In this document: positions 17,439-26,543 of the stretch, piece after piece
Layout of the letters: each line of letters opens with the position of its first letter
Numbering within the stretch: position 1 is the stretch's first letter
Assembly: GCA_023382535.1 (NCBI GenBank)
Contig: JAHDWA010000046.1
Location: 20,346 to 84,345, forward strand
Source: Anaerolineae bacterium
Lineage (GTDB): Bacteria > Chloroflexota > Anaerolineae > 4572-78 > J111
Direction of reading: 5' to 3'
Length of the DNA stretch: 64,000 nucleotides
Made by a program: the position numbers and the translations under genes
The notes under the pieces: model-generated
The model's input: the letters and a program-made list of their open reading frames with translations, nothing else
What the model was told of the DNA's origin: nothing
The model's database searches: none

Positions 17439-18599
17439 CTAACCGTGCTTGCGCACAAAGTTGGCCATGCGTTCCAGCGCTTTTTCGATTTTCTCATAGG
17501 CGGTGGCGTAGGAGCAGCGCACGTAGCCGGCCCCGCCGATACCAAAGGCCCGGCCCGGAATCACGGCCACCCGCTCTTCGTCGAGCAGCCGCTCGGCAAA
17601 TTCGGCATCGTCCATGCCGGAGCCGCGCACCGAGGGGAAAGCATAAAAAGCCCCGCGCGGCTCAAAGCATTTCAGCCCGATACTGTTCAGCCCATCCACA
17701 ATCAAACGGCGGCGGCGGTCGTAGCGCTGGCGCATCTCCTCGACGGATTCTTCACCCTGGGCTAAAGCCGTCAACGCCGCTTCCTGGGCCGTGGTCGGCG
17801 CGGACATGATGGTGTATTGGTGAATTTTATTCATCGCTCCTAGCAGTTCGGGTGGGGCGGCGGCATAGCCCAGCCGCCAGCCGGTCATGGCGTAGGCTTT
17901 GGAAAAGCCGCCCAGCAAAATCGTCCGCTCCCACATTCCCGGCAGCGAGGCAAAGCAGACATGCTCGATGCCGTAGACCAGCCGGTCGTAAATTTCATCC
18001 GAGATGACCAAAATATCGTGCTTCTGGGCCACGCGGGCGATGGCCTCCAGCGTTTCGCGCTCCAGCACAGCGCCGGTCGGGTTGTTGGGGTAGCCGATCA
18101 GCAGGGCCTTGGTGCGGCGGGTAATGGCCGCTTCGATCTCCTCGGCAGTAACCTGGAAATTATTCTCCACCCGCGTGGCAATCGGCACCGGCGTGCCGCC
18201 AGCCAGGGCGACTTCGGCGGTGTAGGCGACAAAGCAGGGCTGAGGCACAATCACTTCGTCGCCCGGATTGAGAATGGCGGTCAGGGCCAGGTACATGGCC
18301 TCAGACACGCCGACAGTGATCAGAATTTCCAGGGCCGGGTCATACTCGACGTTATAAAGTTTTTGTAACTGCCTGGAAACTGCTGCCCGCAGCTCGATGG
18401 TGCCGGTGTTGGAGGTGTAGTGGGTGTGCCCGGCCCGCAGCGAGCTGACCCCCGCTTCTAGAATGGGTTCCGGGGTCACAAAGTCAGGCTCGCCGATACC
18501 CAGCGAGATGACATCACCCATGGTGGCGGCAATATCAAAAAAGCGGCGAATGCCGGAGGGTGGAACTTGTTGAACACGATTTGAAATGAATGAACGCAT
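17439..18599 (-). CDS. PLP-dependent aminotransferase, class I/II
   Basis: A 386-residue fold-type I aminotransferase. SLGIGEPDFVTPEPI at the N-terminus, NNPTGAVLE, the ISDEIYDRLVY strand and the PLP-lysine site GGFSKAYAMTGWRLGY are all in place, with the C-terminal arginine in GYVRCSYA that binds the substrate carboxylate. It resembles the aspartate/aromatic aminotransferase subgroup Igamma; the exact amino donor is not certain. It is the last gene of the minus-strand run TIR protein, nucleotidyltransferase, alanine dehydrogenase, aminotransferase, but the 73-base gap before it contains repeat DNA and it may have its own promoter. Confidence 0.92.
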   Translation of the reverse strand: MRSFISNRVQQVPPSGIRRFFDIAATMGDVISLGIGEPDFVTPEPILEAGVSSLRAGHTHYTSNTGTIELRAAVSRQLQKLYNVEYDPALEILITVGVSEAMYLALTAILNPGDEVIVPQPCFVAYTAEVALAGGTPVPIATRVENNFQVTAEEIEAAITRRTKALLIGYPNNPTGAVLERETLEAIARVAQKHDILVISDEIYDRLVYGIEHVCFASLPGMWERTILLGGFSKAYAMTGWRLGYAAAPPELLGAMNKIHQYTIMSAPTTAQEAALTALAQGEESVEEMRQRYDRRRRLIVDGLNSIGLKCFEPRGAFYAFPSVRGSGMDDAEFAERLLDEERVAVIPGRAFGIGGAGYVRCSYATAYEKIEKALERMANFVRKHG

Positions 18600-18603
18600 A
18601 GGA

Positions 18604-18668
18604 TAGATTTTCGAGTCTAAGGCCGAGTCTAAAGCTGAGAAAGAGCTTAGCCTCAGCCTTAGACTTAT
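18604..18668. repeat. Inverted repeat of the TCTAAGGCTGAG type
   Basis: TCTAAGGCCGAGTCTAAAGCTGAG and CTTAGCCTCAGCCTTAGAC pair imperfectly. The element fills the gap between the aminotransferase and alanine dehydrogenase genes. Confidence 0.6.
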
Positions 18669-18672
18669 CAGC

Positions 18673-19782
18673 CTATAAATGGGTTAATGGTTTATAAGAC
18701 AGGCCGAAGGCTTCGGCTACCGCTTGATAGGTTATTTGCCCCTGGTAGGTGTTGACCCCCAAGGCCAGGGGGTTGTCGGCAGCGACAGCCTCCTTGAAAC
18801 CTTTATCGGCCAGCTTGATCACATAAGGCAGCGTGGCGTTAGAAAGGCCCAGCGTGCTGGTGCGCGGCACCGCGCCGGGCATGTTGGGCACGCAGTAGTG
18901 CAAAACGCCGTCAACGAAATAGGTTGGGTCAGAATGGCTGGTTGGATGCGTTGTTTCGACGCAGCCGCCCTGGTCTACGGCCACATCAATAATAACGCTG
19001 CCTGCCTTCATTTCTGCGACCACTTTGCGGGTTACCAACTGCGGCGCCTTGGCCCCTTTGACCAGCACCGCCCCGACCAGCAGGTCTGCATACCGCACCG
19101 CGCGAGCGACCGTGTAAGGATTGGCGGCGACGGTCTCGAAGTTGCCGTGTAAAATTTCGCTGAGGGTGCGCAGCCGGTCCAGGTTAATATCCATAAGCGT
19201 GACCCGCGCTCCCAGACCCAGGGCCATTTGGGCGGCATTAGTGCCAACCACGCCCCCGCCGATGATGACCACGCTGGCTGGACGCACGCCGGGAATACCG
19301 CCCAGCAGCTTACCCCGGCCGCCAGCGTGCCGCTCCAGGTAATGGGCCCCAACCTGGATGGACATTCGCCCGGCGACTTCGCTCATCGGTGTTAACAGGG
19401 GCAGCGTTCCATTAGCCAGCTCGACGGTTTCATAAGCAATGCCCGTCACCCCACTGTCCAGCATCGCCCGGGTTAAAGTTTCAGCGGCGGCCAGGTGGAG
19501 GTAGGTAAAAAGCAGCAGGTCAGAGCGTAAATACTTATACTCGGTGGGCAGCGGTTCTTTGACCTTGACAATCATATCGGCCTGGCTCCAGACCTCTTCC
19601 GCCGAGGAAACGAGAGTGCCCCCGGCTTCGGCAAAATCCCGGTCAGAGAAAAGGCTGCCTTCACCCGCCGATTTTTCTACCAGCACGGTATGCCCGTGCA
19701 CCACCAACTGGTGGATGCCCCCGGGCGTCATGGAGACGCGATACTCATTGTCTTTAGTTTCTTTAGGTACGCCGACGATCAT
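18673..19782 (-). CDS. ald: Alanine dehydrogenase
   Basis: Alanine dehydrogenase interconverts L-alanine and pyruvate plus ammonia with NAD. The 369-residue length is typical. Key stretches are [20 protein letters not shown], the catalytic region FTYLHLAA (the lysine loop [11 protein letters not shown] lies before it), the NAD-binding [22 protein letters not shown], and the signature [20 protein letters not shown]. All expected parts are present. Confidence 0.96.
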   Translation of the reverse strand: MIVGVPKETKDNEYRVSMTPGGIHQLVVHGHTVLVEKSAGEGSLFSDRDFAEAGGTLVSSAEEVWSQADMIVKVKEPLPTEYKYLRSDLLLFTYLHLAAAETLTRAMLDSGVTGIAYETVELANGTLPLLTPMSEVAGRMSIQVGAHYLERHAGGRGKLLGGIPGVRPASVVIIGGGVVGTNAAQMALGLGARVTLMDINLDRLRTLSEILHGNFETVAANPYTVARAVRYADLLVGAVLVKGAKAPQLVTRKVVAEMKAGSVIIDVAVDQGGCVETTHPTSHSDPTYFVDGVLHYCVPNMPGAVPRTSTLGLSNATLPYVIKLADKGFKEAVAADNPLALGVNTYQGQITYQAVAEAFGLSYKPLTHL

Positions 19783-19851
19783 CCTTGATCTCCTTTATAG
19801 GGTAAGGTGAAGAGGCGAGGAGATAAAGCATTCGTCTCACCTATCATCGCC

Positions 19852-20853
19852 TCACTTGTCATCATCTAATAAGAAATCAACATAAGCTGAGTCGCCCAAA
19901 TTGAGGCGCTGATAGCGGCCTACCAGGTCTACTTTGCGCCCGATCAGAGATCCACCCAGGGTGGCGTCTTTGATACAAGACTCTTCGTCCACAATTGAAT
20001 CGCGAATGATGCTGCCTTCGATTTCACAGTTGGCGGCGATGGTGACGTCGGGGCCAATGATCGAATTCTTGATCTTAGCGTTGGGATGAACATGAACGGG
20101 CGGGATGATAATGGAATTAATACTGGCGACCTCGGCGCTGTTGTCCATGTTGTGCTTGAGCAGGTAACGATTGGTTTCCAGCACCGTGTCCGGCTGGCCG
20201 CAGTCCAGCCAGACGCTGACTTCTTCCGGCCGGAATTGAGCGCCGTCATCAATCATCAATTGCAGGGCGTCGGCCAGGTAAAATTCACCTTTGGTTTGCA
20301 AATTCTGTTCCATCAGCGATTCTATCGCGGCCATCAAACGTTGAGCCTCTTTGACGTAATAGAGGCCGATGACAGCCAGGTTGTCCTTAATACTATCGGG
20401 CTTTTCGATAAGCCGGGTGATGTGGCCCTGTTCGTTGACCAGCGTTACCCCAAAGCGGCGCGGGTCTTCGACTTCTTTGACGTAGATCACCCCATCAACT
20501 TTTTCCTGATTGAGTTTGCTCAAATTCGCTTCAAACAGGGTGTCTACAAATAGGATAATGGTCGGCCCAGCCACTAAATCTTTAGCGAGATAGATGGCAT
20601 GGGCTTGCCCTAACAGCTCTTTCTGCTCGACATAATGGGCCTTGAAATTATAATTCGCACCAACGTAGGTTTCAATCTGGTCGCCCAGGTAGCCGACGAT
20701 AAAAACAATCTCCGCGACGTTCAAGCCTTGAAGCTTGTCGAGCAGGTGGCCCAGCACCGGCTTGCCGGCGACGTTGATCAAGGGCTTGGGTTTGGTATAA
20801 GTGTGCGGCCGCAGTCGCGTGCCAAAGCCGGCCAGGGGAATGATGACATTCAT
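19852..20853 (-). CDS. Sugar-1-phosphate nucleotidyltransferase with partial left-handed beta-helix
   Basis: The N-terminus has the nucleotidyltransferase signature PLAGFGTRLRPHTYTKPKPL and the metal-binding VDTLFEANL (in place of the usual D-x-D). Residues about 240-325 contain hexapeptide-type repeats (IIPPVHVHPNAKIKNSIIGP, AANCEIEGSIIRDSIV). The family supplies NDP-sugars, most like glucose-1-phosphate thymidylyl- or uridylyltransferases; the nucleotide used is not certain. Its start codon lies 12 bases after the stop of the TIR gene on the same strand, so the two are very likely one transcript. Confidence 0.88.
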   Translation of the reverse strand: MNVIIPLAGFGTRLRPHTYTKPKPLINVAGKPVLGHLLDKLQGLNVAEIVFIVGYLGDQIETYVGANYNFKAHYVEQKELLGQAHAIYLAKDLVAGPTIILFVDTLFEANLSKLNQEKVDGVIYVKEVEDPRRFGVTLVNEQGHITRLIEKPDSIKDNLAVIGLYYVKEAQRLMAAIESLMEQNLQTKGEFYLADALQLMIDDGAQFRPEEVSVWLDCGQPDTVLETNRYLLKHNMDNSAEVASINSIIIPPVHVHPNAKIKNSIIGPDVTIAANCEIEGSIIRDSIVDEESCIKDATLGGSLIGRKVDLVGRYQRLNLGDSAYVDFLLDDDK

Positions 20854-20865
20854 AATACTATACCT

Positions 20866-22329
20866 CTATGGCAATTTTTCAGCTACAATATCGGGCGCGT
20901 AAACCTTAACCCCGTAAACTTGTTGCATTAAGTTGGCTAATTCCTGGGTGCGCTCAATAATTGCTTTCTGTTGCGCGTCAATGGAGTTCTTCAGCGCAAT
21001 ATTTGAGCCTGCCTGCCCGCCCAGTTGCGCCTGCTTGTCTAACTCAAAGGCCAGATTTCTCATGTAGATGTTGATTTGTTTGATAATGCCCTGGATTTGG
21101 CTCTCGATCATTTGCATGGAGAAATCATCCAAACCGGCCAGAATTGCCGCATTTTTTGCCGGCTGCGTCGTTTCGGCTTCAGGAGGTGTGTCAACCGGCA
21201 CGCCAACCGTGCGCTGAGTCTCACCCCGCCGAATATTGAGAAAATGATCAGCCGCGACAAACAGCCATTTTAGCTCGGTATTGTTGGCATCCTTTTCCAG
21301 GGGTGTAAATCCCTCAATCCGGTCAACTACCTTGGTCATCACCCCTATTCCGGCGGCAATCGCACTCACTTCCGGGGCTGTGCCACGCCGAGGCCGGCCA
21401 GAACCAGGGGTTGCGGCAGATGAAACGGCCGGTTTATCGGTAATACCGGCCGCCTGGATAGCCTGCTCACCGGCGGCTGCCTCGGCTACCGCCGAACCGC
21501 CTAGCAGTCTATTAACGACGTGAAAGACTTTATTGAAGTTTTCCTCAGATGGTGTTCCATCGAAAGAAATGTACTGGGTACCGGCTAATTGATATTGGAT
21601 CGAAGGCGGCAGCGGCTTGACATCTCGCCACATCAAGGGAAAAATTTTCTTTTTGTGATGTTCGGCCAGGTCAATCTCTTTGCGCACGTTGTCCGAGGCG
21701 GCCGACTCGGGGGAAAGAACGAGTAAAAAGACTTTGCAGTTCATAATCCCGGTCACAATGGACTCGCGCCACTGAGTCGCTCCCTCGATGCTCTGCTTGT
21801 CAAACCAAACCGACAACCCCCGGCTGGTCAGCTTTTGGTACAACTGCTGCACAAAATCCAGATTTTTGGTGGAATAGCTGATAAAAATATCCTGTCCTTG
21901 GGGTTCGGCGGTTGGTTCTGCTGCTCCGTTAGTTGAAACGGGTGATGCCGGGGATACGGATGGAGCTGAGGCGGCTGGTTCGGCAGCGCGGGTTGCAGAA
22001 GAGGGCGAATCTGCCGCTTTAGATTCTGAGGTCTGAGTCGGCGCGGGGGCAGATGAAGCCGGAGAAACATCTGGCAAGAACAAAAGGTCTTTATATTCTT
22101 GATATTTGCCTCGATTGGTTCGCTCAACCATAAGCAGTAGCTTATCGAGTAGACCATTTTGAACACAATGTTGAATTAATGATTGCGCTTTTTTTTGCAG
22201 ACTCATACCTTCTGCAAATTTCCCCGGCACTTCTGGGAAGTAATCCTCGCAGAACAAACCAAATTCTTCCTCATCCGGAAAAACCTCGACCAATAATCTA
22301 CGAACAGCGCCGGTGTCATACTCAGGCAT
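20866..22329 (-). CDS. EAD-like domain plus TIR domain protein
   Basis: 487 residues. Residues 1-86 (VRRLLVEVFPDEEEFGLFCE...LDKLLLMVERTNRGKY) look like effector-associated domain 1, an adaptor found in conflict and apoptosis-like proteins of bacteria with complex life styles. After an Ala/Ser/Pro linker, residues 146-277 are a TIR domain (DIFISYSTKNLDFVQQLYQK, CKVFLLVLSPESAAS). E218 in VRKEIDLAEHH aligns with the catalytic glutamate of NAD-cleaving TIR domains, so it may be an NADase. Residues about 330-487 are helical, perhaps coiled-coil, family unknown. ATG 22329 has AGGAGG upstream. It leads a run with nucleotidyltransferase and alanine dehydrogenase. No partner with a matching EAD is in the window. 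Confidence 0.85.
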   Translation of the reverse strand: MPEYDTGAVRRLLVEVFPDEEEFGLFCEDYFPEVPGKFAEGMSLQKKAQSLIQHCVQNGLLDKLLLMVERTNRGKYQEYKDLLFLPDVSPASSAPAPTQTSESKAADSPSSATRAAEPAASAPSVSPASPVSTNGAAEPTAEPQGQDIFISYSTKNLDFVQQLYQKLTSRGLSVWFDKQSIEGATQWRESIVTGIMNCKVFLLVLSPESAASDNVRKEIDLAEHHKKKIFPLMWRDVKPLPPSIQYQLAGTQYISFDGTPSEENFNKVFHVVNRLLGGSAVAEAAAGEQAIQAAGITDKPAVSSAATPGSGRPRRGTAPEVSAIAAGIGVMTKVVDRIEGFTPLEKDANNTELKWLFVAADHFLNIRRGETQRTVGVPVDTPPEAETTQPAKNAAILAGLDDFSMQMIESQIQGIIKQINIYMRNLAFELDKQAQLGGQAGSNIALKNSIDAQQKAIIERTQELANLMQQVYGVKVYAPDIVAEKLP

Positions 22330-22433
22330 CGTTGTTCCTCCTCGCGCTCCAGTTTGTTAGCAGTTTAACGGAATACGGCTATTTTAGCATAGCTTAACCC
22401 TGGCTACAATCCGCAAGACATAATTTACCTCAT

Positions 22434-22462
22434 TTGCTCCCGATTTCAAAGCGTGATATAAT
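22434..22462 (+). promoter_or_regulatory. rpsO promoter
   Basis: TTGCTC (22434-22439) and a perfect TATAAT (22457-22462) lie 17 bases apart, so transcription should start near 22469. Confidence 0.8.
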
Positions 22463-22468
22463 TTACCG

Positions 22469-22549
22469 TCGTCAAAATTATAACTAGGGGCTTGAACCTG
22501 ATGCTAGAGTGCGTCGGTTCACCGCCCGACAAGCGAAGGAGATTATTTC
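22469..22549 (+). promoter_or_regulatory. rpsO leader with small hairpin, possible S15 autoregulation site
   Basis: The 80-base untranslated leader contains the hairpin GTCGG-TTCACCGC-CCGAC (22513-22530) directly before the ribosome-binding site AAGGAG. In several bacteria S15 binds such leaders and represses its own translation, each lineage with its own structure. Autoregulation here is inference from position. Confidence 0.4.
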
Positions 22550-22819
22550 GTGTCACTCACCCAAACCAAAAAGCAGGAAATTATTGAGCAGTTCAAACTT
22601 AAAGAGGGCGATACCGGTTCGTCAGACGTGCAGATTGCCCTGCTGACGGCGCGCATCAACCAGCTTCAGGAGCACCTCAAGACTCACAAAAATGATAACA
22701 GCTCCCGGCGCGGGTTGCTCAAACTGGTGGGCCAGCGCCGGCATCACCAGGAATATCTCAAAAAGAAAGACCCGGCTCGCTATCAAGCAGTGATTGACCG
22801 GCTGGGACTGCGGAAATAA
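22550..22819 (+). CDS. rpsO: 30S ribosomal protein S15
   Basis: S15 binds 16S rRNA helices 20-22 and starts assembly of the platform. The 89-residue product has the full family sequence, including [20 protein letters not shown], the [20 protein letters not shown] rRNA-binding stretch and [20 protein letters not shown]. The start is GTG 22550 with AAGGAG 8 bases upstream. It is followed by pnp, the usual gene order in bacteria. Confidence 0.98.
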   Translation: MSLTQTKKQEIIEQFKLKEGDTGSSDVQIALLTARINQLQEHLKTHKNDNSSRRGLLKLVGQRRHHQEYLKKKDPARYQAVIDRLGLRK

Positions 22820-22845
22820 CCCCAGCTATGGGATGGTAAATCTTC

Positions 22846-22886
22846 AAACGAGTAGAGGTGGGTGTACTTGCCCTATCTACTCGTTT
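22846..22886 (+). terminator. Terminator or attenuator after rpsO
   Basis: AAACGAGTAGA and TCTACTCGTTT pair perfectly over 11 bases with a 19-base loop; GCTTT follows. The short T tract suggests a leaky terminator between rpsO and pnp. Confidence 0.55.
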
Positions 22887-22964
22887 GCTTTATAAACGTA
22901 TTGTAAATTTTTTAATTTAGCGGCTCCACCCGGGACAGGATTTGGATAAAGCGACAGAGACAAT

Positions 22965-23050
22965 CGAGAATTAAAAATTAAGAAATTAGAGCTTATTCCC
23001 CACTCCTTGCTTCCTACCTCTTACTTCTTTTTTCTTAATTCTTTTTCTCG
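22965..23050. repeat. Imperfect inverted repeat, AATTAAAAATTAAG type
   Basis: CGAGAATTAAAAATTAAGAA and TTCTTAATTCTTTTTCTCG face each other across pyrimidine-rich units (CTCCTTGCTTCC, TACCTCTTACTTC). This is another repeat family of the window, occupying most of the 302-base rpsO-pnp gap. Confidence 0.6.
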
Positions 23051-23121
23051 TTGCTTCTGTAATTTTCTCCAGTTCCTGGCCTCCCGGGGAGCTACAAACC
23101 TGAGGAGGTTACAACATTATC

Positions 23122-25407
23122 ATGGCTAAACCACAACCCCAACGTTTTGTTGCTAAACTAGGCAACGACGAACTCATTTTTGAAACCGGCGTTCTGGCCG
23201 GTCAGGCTGGCGGAGCGGTAACGCTTCGCTCCGGCGACTGTCTCCTGCTGACCACCGCCACCGCTTCGACCAGTGTCCGCGATATAGACTTTTTCCCTCT
23301 TAGCGTCGAGTTTGAAGAAAAGTTATACGCTGCCGGGCGTATCCCCGGCAGCTTCTTTCGGCGGGAAGGCCGCCCCGGTGAAGATGCTATCCTCACCGCG
23401 CGTTTGACCGACCGACCGTTGCGCCCTCTGTTTAACAAAAATTCCCGCAATGAAGTCCAGATTATCATCACGCCGCTTTCTTCCGATGGGGAAAAGTACC
23501 TTGATATTCTGGCTATTAATAGTGCCAGCGCGGCCCTCATGATCTCTGACATTCCCTGGGGGGGGCCGGTGGGCGCCGTGCGAATTGGCCTCAAAGAGGG
23601 TCAATTGTTGGTCAATCCCTCCATTTCTGACATGGAAGGCAGCCAGCTCGATTTGCGCATTGCCGGAACGGAAGACGCCATTTTGATGGTCGAGGCGGGG
23701 TCTAATGAAATTCCCGAAGACAAAATGATTGAGGCGCTGCGCCTGGCCCACAACGCTATTCAGGATGTGATTCGCGTGCAGAAAGAGATGCAGGCCCAGG
23801 TGGGCAAGGCCAAGCGCGAGCTTAACGTCAGCACACCTCCTGAAGAGACCGTGCAAAAAGTGATGGCGTTTCTGGATGGCAAAATTGAGGCTGCCCTGCA
23901 GGTGGAAGGCAACAAGCAAACCCGCGAGGCCGCGATGGATGCCGTGCGGGATGAACTGGTCGCCCACCTTGAAGCCGATGAAACGGTTCAGCTCAAAGAT
24001 GTCCACGCTGTTTACAGCAGCGCCCTCAAAAAAGCCGTTCGCTCGCGGATCTTGAAAGATAACATTCGGCCCGACGGCCGCGGCTTGAAAGACGTTAGGC
24101 CCATTTGGGGCGATGTCGGCATTTTGCCGCGCGCGCACGGGTCCGGTCTCTTTACCCGGGGTGAAACCCAGGTTCTGACAGTGACCACACTGGGCACTCC
24201 CCGTGATGAGCAGCGCATGGACACACTTGGTCCCAAGGAAATCAAGCGCTACCTTCACCATTACAACTTCCCGCCTTTCTCCACCGGCGAAACAGGCCGG
24301 GTCGGATCGCCGGGCCGGCGCGAAATTGGCCACGGCGCCCTGGCGGAGCGCGCCCTGATCGCCGTACTGCCCGATTTTGAACTCTTCCCCTATACCCTGC
24401 GCCTGGTGTCCGAAGTGCTCAGTTCCAATGGCTCGACCTCGATGGCCAGTGTGTGCGGCAGCACCCTCAGCCTGATGGATGCCGGCGTGCCGATCAAAGC
24501 GCCCGTGGCCGGGGTGGCTATGGGGCTGGTCGAAGAGGGAGATGAATTCGCCGTTTTGACCGATATTCAGGGCCTCGAAGATGCCCTGGGGGATATGGAT
24601 TTCAAAGTGGCCGGGACGCGCCAGGGGATTACGGCGCTGCAAATGGACATCAAAATCAGCGGCCTACGCTGGGATGTGATGGAATTGGCGCTGGCGCAAG
24701 CCAAAGATGGCCGCTTCCACATTCTCGAAAAAATGCAAGAAGTCATTGCCGAACCCCGCGGACGTTTCTCCCCCTACGCGCCCAGCATCACCACGGTGCA
24801 GATTGACCCCGAAAAGATTGGCAAGGTCATCGGCCCCGGTGGTAAAATGATCCGGGCCATCCAGGAAGAAACCGGGGCCAAGATTGATATTGACGACGAC
24901 GGCACCGTTTACATTGCCGCGGCCAATCAAGAAGCCAGCGGTCAGGCTCGGGCCCGCATTGAGGCCATTACCGAAGAGGCCGAAATCGGCAAAATTTACA
25001 CCGGCAAGGTCGTTCGCATCGCCGATTTTGGCGCGTTTGTGGAGATTTTGCCCGATGTGGATGGCCTTGTGCCAATTTCCCAATTGGCCGATTATCGCGT
25101 CCCTTCGGTGGAAGATGTGGTTCAACTGGGTGATGAGATCATGGTCATGGTGACCAATATTGACAGCGCCGGCAAGATCCGGCTCTCCCGCCAGGCTGTA
25201 TTGGAAGGCTGGACAGTCGAAGAAGCCCGTGAACGCGACCGCCGGCCCAGCGACCGGCCTGGTGGCGGTGGCGGCAATCGTGACCGCCGGGGTGGGGGTG
25301 ATCGTGACCGGCGCGGCGGCGACCGCGACCGCCGCAGCGGCGGGGGTGATCGTGATCGGCGTGGCGGTGGAGATCGTGACCGGCGCGGCGGCGGCGACCG
25401 GCGTTAA
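23122..25407 (+). CDS. pnp: Polynucleotide phosphorylase
   Basis: PNPase degrades RNA 3' to 5' by phosphorolysis. The 761 residues contain two RNase PH domains (about 10-140 and 325-545), the helical domain between, a KH domain (GKVIGPGGKMIRAIQEETG) and an S1 domain (IYTGKVVRIADFGAFVEILP). The catalytic aspartate region TALQMDIKISGL lies near residue 509. The last 55 residues are an Arg/Asp/Gly tail built from GGDRDRRGG units, a likely disordered RNA-binding extension. AGGAGG upstream is about 12 bases from the ATG, rather far. Confidence 0.97.
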   Translation: MAKPQPQRFVAKLGNDELIFETGVLAGQAGGAVTLRSGDCLLLTTATASTSVRDIDFFPLSVEFEEKLYAAGRIPGSFFRREGRPGEDAILTARLTDRPLRPLFNKNSRNEVQIIITPLSSDGEKYLDILAINSASAALMISDIPWGGPVGAVRIGLKEGQLLVNPSISDMEGSQLDLRIAGTEDAILMVEAGSNEIPEDKMIEALRLAHNAIQDVIRVQKEMQAQVGKAKRELNVSTPPEETVQKVMAFLDGKIEAALQVEGNKQTREAAMDAVRDELVAHLEADETVQLKDVHAVYSSALKKAVRSRILKDNIRPDGRGLKDVRPIWGDVGILPRAHGSGLFTRGETQVLTVTTLGTPRDEQRMDTLGPKEIKRYLHHYNFPPFSTGETGRVGSPGRREIGHGALAERALIAVLPDFELFPYTLRLVSEVLSSNGSTSMASVCGSTLSLMDAGVPIKAPVAGVAMGLVEEGDEFAVLTDIQGLEDALGDMDFKVAGTRQGITALQMDIKISGLRWDVMELALAQAKDGRFHILEKMQEVIAEPRGRFSPYAPSITTVQIDPEKIGKVIGPGGKMIRAIQEETGAKIDIDDDGTVYIAAANQEASGQARARIEAITEEAEIGKIYTGKVVRIADFGAFVEILPDVDGLVPISQLADYRVPSVEDVVQLGDEIMVMVTNIDSAGKIRLSRQAVLEGWTVEEARERDRRPSDRPGGGGGNRDRRGGGDRDRRGGDRDRRSGGGDRDRRGGGDRDRRGGGDRR

Positions 25408-25419
25408 TTAAGTTATCCT

Positions 25420-25464
25420 GCGGAGGGCAAAAGTTTAACTTTTGCCCTCCGCCAAGCCATTTTT
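25420..25464 (+). terminator. Strong terminator after pnp
   Basis: GCGGAGGGCAAAAGT and ACTTTTGCCCTCCGC pair perfectly over 15 bases around TTA; a TTTTT run follows at about 25459. Confidence 0.75.
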
Positions 25465-25514
25465 ATCCAAAAATAGCTTGACAACCGTTGGCAGTCTGTT
25501 TTCAAGGAGTGTGC

Positions 25515-26126
25515 ATGTACCACCAGCAGTTTGAGCCAGGAGACTACTACTACCTGGAACCGGAACCACGACCTAAACCATCCTTTCTCAAACGAGCCCT
25601 GCACCTGGTTCGTGAAGTGCTGGAAACTATTGTTCCGGCCGTGCTGATTGCCTTACTAATTAACCTTTTCTTGGCTCAGGCGACTCGCGTTTACGGCCAG
25701 AGCATGGAACCTAATTTGCACACCGACCAACGGTTGGTGGTAGAAAAACTCTCCTACAACCGGCAAATCAGGCAGCTTCTGGGCTTGAGCGGCCCTGAAC
25801 GGGGGGATGTGGTGGTGATTCGCCTGGAAAGCCAGGGCGATGAACTCCTCATTAAGCGGGTCATCGGCCTCCCCGGCGATGTCGTCGAAATTCACGACGG
25901 CTGGGTTTTTGTCAACGGGCAGCCGTTGAATGAACCCTATGTGGCCGGCGCTACCAGCGGCTTTTATGCCCCCACCACTATCCCCCCCCTTCACATTTTT
26001 GTACTGGGCGATAATCGCAGCTTTTCCAACGACTCGCGCAGTTTTGGCACAATTCCATTATCAGATGTCGTCGGTCGAGCCTGGTTTTCCTACTGGCCTC
26101 CCGGCCAAATTGGTTTTGTGAAATAG
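25515..26126 (+). CDS. lepB: Signal peptidase I
   Basis: LepB removes signal peptides from exported proteins at the outer face of the membrane. The 203-residue protein has one membrane helix (about 35-54), the nucleophile S63 in VYGQSMEPNL, the general base K114 in LLIKRVIGLPGD, and the closing box VLGDNRSFSNDSRSFG. ATG 25515 is chosen because AAGGAG lies 5 bases upstream; an upstream TTG (25488) has none. Confidence 0.95.
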   Translation: MYHQQFEPGDYYYLEPEPRPKPSFLKRALHLVREVLETIVPAVLIALLINLFLAQATRVYGQSMEPNLHTDQRLVVEKLSYNRQIRQLLGLSGPERGDVVVIRLESQGDELLIKRVIGLPGDVVEIHDGWVFVNGQPLNEPYVAGATSGFYAPTTIPPLHIFVLGDNRSFSNDSRSFGTIPLSDVVGRAWFSYWPPGQIGFVK

Positions 26127-26129
26127 GGA

Positions 26130-26205
26130 ATGGAAGTTTGGAAGAATGGAAGATTTATATCTGATCTGCCAGCCCTCCAGCCTTCCAACCCTCCCGTCTT
26201 CCTCC
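26130..26205. repeat. CCTTCCAA-type repeats
   Basis: GGAATGGAAGTTTGGAAGAATGGAAG is followed by CCAGCCCTCCAGCCTTCCAACC and CTCCCGTCTTCC, i.e. purine units and their complements in one stretch. The same family recurs at about 35160, 35500-35665, 44690-44810 and 48907-48975. Confidence 0.7.
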
Positions 26206-26206
26206 C

Positions 26207-26527
26207 ATGAACCCTGGTGATACGTTAGAAGGACGCGGTATGCTGTTGCAGCAGGGACGCCTGGTCGCCGGGGTAGATTATCATTTGACCGTTCCCCACC
26301 AGACTCACTTCATCATTGTTCCATCTGAGGGGGTGCGCCCCGATTACGAGTCTCACCTGGGCGGTTTCATTCTCCTGACCCCCGCCGATGCTGGTAAGAT
26401 TTCTGTGGCGGAATATACCCTGGAACTGGCAGATAAAACCAAAAAGATTATCCGGGTCGAGCGCCGTTACAAGAAAATGAAACATAAAGGCCAGGAGCGG
26501 ATTTCTTTTTGGGTAAAAGTGGTGTAG
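26207..26527 (+). CDS. Hypothetical protein, 106 residues
   Basis: I do not recognise a family. The sequence alternates hydrophobic and polar residues in a way that suggests an all-beta fold (VDYHLTVPHQTHFIIVPSEG, GGFILLTPADAG, EYTLELADKTKKIIRVERRY) and ends in a basic segment RRYKKMKHKGQERISFWVKV. It has no signal peptide, membrane helix or metal motif. It lies between lepB and a convergent regulator gene; no functional link is apparent. Repeat DNA immediately precedes its ATG and there is no clear ribosome-binding site. Confidence 0.65.
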   Translation: MNPGDTLEGRGMLLQQGRLVAGVDYHLTVPHQTHFIIVPSEGVRPDYESHLGGFILLTPADAGKISVAEYTLELADKTKKIIRVERRYKKMKHKGQERISFWVKVV

Positions 26528-26543
26528 ATTCGGCGGCAAGGCT

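Noticed and set aside
23323..24642. 439-codon minus-strand open frame over pnp
   Set aside because: It is a shadow of the well-conserved PNPase gene.
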